Part shown: piece by piece, positions 19,766-21,815 of the stretch | How the letters are laid out: each line of letters starts with the position of its first letter | How positions within the stretch are numbered: position 1 is the stretch's first letter | NCBI GenBank assembly: GCA_035298385.1 | Contig: DATGYC010000073.1 | Span: 1-21,815 of the forward strand | DNA from: DATGYC01 sp035298385 | GTDB lineage: Bacteria; Bacillota; Sulfobacillia; Symbiobacteriales; Symbiobacteriaceae | Direction: 5' to 3' | DNA: 21,815 bases | Notes under the pieces: model-generated | The model's input: only the letters and a program-made list of their open reading frames with translations | The model's database searches: none | Told to the model about the DNA's origin: nothing | Made by a program: the position numbers and the translations under genes

Positions 19766-20161
19766 TTACAGGCCCCGGAGAAGCTTAAGGGCTTCCTCCG
19801 TCGAAATCTCACCCTGGTTCAAACGCTGCAGGATCTCCTTGCGACCCTCGCCCTTCGGCGCAGGAGGCGCCTCTGGTACCGGCGGAGGAGCAGGTCGGTC
19901 ACCCAAGACCTCAACGATCGCATCCAGCCGACCCCGCACCGTCGGGTAGGAGATGCCGAGTTCACGCTCGACCTCCTTGATGTTGCCGCGGGCCCGCAGG
20001 AAGGTCTCCACGAACTGGATCTGTTCACCGGTCAGCCGGGCGAACCGCCCTGGGCTGAACTGACCCTCAACCTTCGTCTGACAGTTGGAGCACTCCAGCT
20101 TCGTCGTCACCAGGTTCGATTGGCAGACGGGACAGTTGGTCGGCATCGGCCAGATCTTCAT
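19766..20161 (-). CDS. DUF2089 (YvlA-like) zinc-ribbon/HTH regulator
   Basis: 131 residues. The N-terminal zinc ribbon has C10-x2-C13 and C24-x2-C27 (CPVC and CSNC). A helix-turn-helix follows (FVETFLRARGNIKEVERELGISYPTVRGRLDAIVEVLG), the DUF2089 signature. After a proline-rich linker (PAPPPVPEAPPAP), a C-terminal SHOCT-like hairpin (EILQRLNQGEISTEEALKLL) matches those in the next two proteins. It is likely the transcriptional regulator of this operon. ATG at 20161 has GAGGTGG about 6 bases upstream. First gene of the operon and preceded by a good promoter with two direct repeats that are candidate binding sites. DUF2089 genes sit next to DUF4097 genes in other Bacillota, which supports a shared role. 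Confidence 0.87.
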   Translation of the reverse strand: MKIWPMPTNCPVCQSNLVTTKLECSNCQTKVEGQFSPGRFARLTGEQIQFVETFLRARGNIKEVERELGISYPTVRGRLDAIVEVLGDRPAPPPVPEAPPAPKGEGRKEILQRLNQGEISTEEALKLLRGL

Positions 20162-20211
20162 TCGACCACCTCTTCAAGTATGGTTAGAACTGATGCGCTT
20201 TTCTTGCCCTA

Positions 20212-20240
20212 ATCCTACACCCACGAAAACGAGATTTCAA
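20212..20240 (-). promoter_or_regulatory. Sigma-A-type promoter of the DUF2089–DUF4097 operon
   Basis: On the minus strand, TTGAAA (20240–20235), 17 bases, then TAGGAT (20217–20212). The -35 matches consensus at 5 of 6 positions and the -10 at 4 of 6. Transcription would begin near 20205, about 44 bases before the DUF2089 start. Confidence 0.6.
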
Positions 20241-20269
20241 GGGTCTGCTTTCATATTTTTAAGGGTCTG
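20239..20269 (-). promoter_or_regulatory. Paired direct repeats at the -35 (candidate operator)
   Basis: CAGACCCTT occurs twice on the minus strand, at 20269–20261 and 20247–20239. The copies are exactly 22 bp apart, about two helical turns. The downstream copy overlaps the -35 by two bases. This is the placement of an activator or response-regulator site; the DUF2089 HTH protein is one candidate binder. Confidence 0.6.
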
Positions 20270-20313
20270 ATTTAAAATCGTACCTAAGACCGATCCACGG
20301 TCGCCCCTTGGTC

Positions 20314-20341
20314 GGAAACTAAGACTTGTCAGAGCCGTCTC
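20314..20341 (+). promoter_or_regulatory. ECF-type promoter candidate for glpK
   Basis: GGAAAC (20314–20319), 16 bases, then CGTCTC (20336–20341). Spacing and both hexamers fit ECF-type promoters and resemble the candidate autoregulated site of the window's own sigma factor. An overlapping weak sigma-A reading is TTGTCA-17-TACGCT. The leader to the glpK ATG would be about 60 bases. Confidence 0.4.
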
Positions 20342-20407
20342 TCTTGACTACGCTTGAACATAAGAGGGAGGCCCCGCTGGGCGCCCCGCACATGGGAGGC
20401 AGAGCGA

Positions 20408-21815
<1,408 letters not shown>

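Overview
The window looks like a chromosomal segment of a fairly high-GC member of the Bacillota (GC roughly 60%, judged by eye). The evidence is the rapZ–yvcK–whiA cluster, the cdaA–ybbR pair, Rex, a YvlA/YvlB/YvlD-like envelope-stress set, strong AGGAGG-type ribosome binding sites and frequent GTG/TTG starts. A Symbiobacterium-like or related deep lineage is possible, but I cannot assign a genus. There are no rRNA or tRNA genes, CRISPR arrays, transposases or prophage genes.

Positions 1–9272, all on the minus strand, hold housekeeping and regulatory genes. In transcription order they are: ROK glucokinase; RapZ; YvcK with an N-terminal membrane anchor; an unusual in-frame fusion of a PTS enzyme I N-terminal-like region with a class II aldolase; WhiA; then, from a good sigma-A promoter, a polyprenyl diphosphate synthase and Rex, closed by a terminator; then CdaA (c-di-AMP synthase) and YbbR, which runs off the left edge. 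The group links carbon status, redox state, cell wall precursors and c-di-AMP.

Positions 9327–11104 (minus) are an ECF sigma factor, a zinc-finger anti-sigma factor and a B-box/multi-helix membrane protein. A sigma-ECF-type promoter lies in front and a strong terminator behind. Divergent from it is a CPBP membrane protease, which meets a NUDIX hydrolase tail to tail and shares a CTAG stop. Next come a 918-residue rifampicin-phosphotransferase-like PEP/ATP enzyme, with a palindromic insert in an interdomain linker, and a small GYGAP-repeat protein ending in a bidirectional terminator.

Positions 16085–20161 (minus) are a probable operon: DUF2089 regulator, two DUF4097 beta-solenoid proteins, a YvlD-like membrane protein and a Cof-type HAD phosphatase. 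The first three share a short SHOCT-like helical hairpin. Two direct repeats abut the operon promoter. Glycerol kinase (glpK) is divergent and runs off the right edge; an ECF-like promoter lies upstream of it.

The best candidate for something new is the enzyme I-like/aldolase fusion at 4629–5846. It carries an internal ribosome binding site and GTG that would also yield a free, full-length aldolase, and it sits between yvcK and whiA, near where an HPr/Crh gene lies in relatives.
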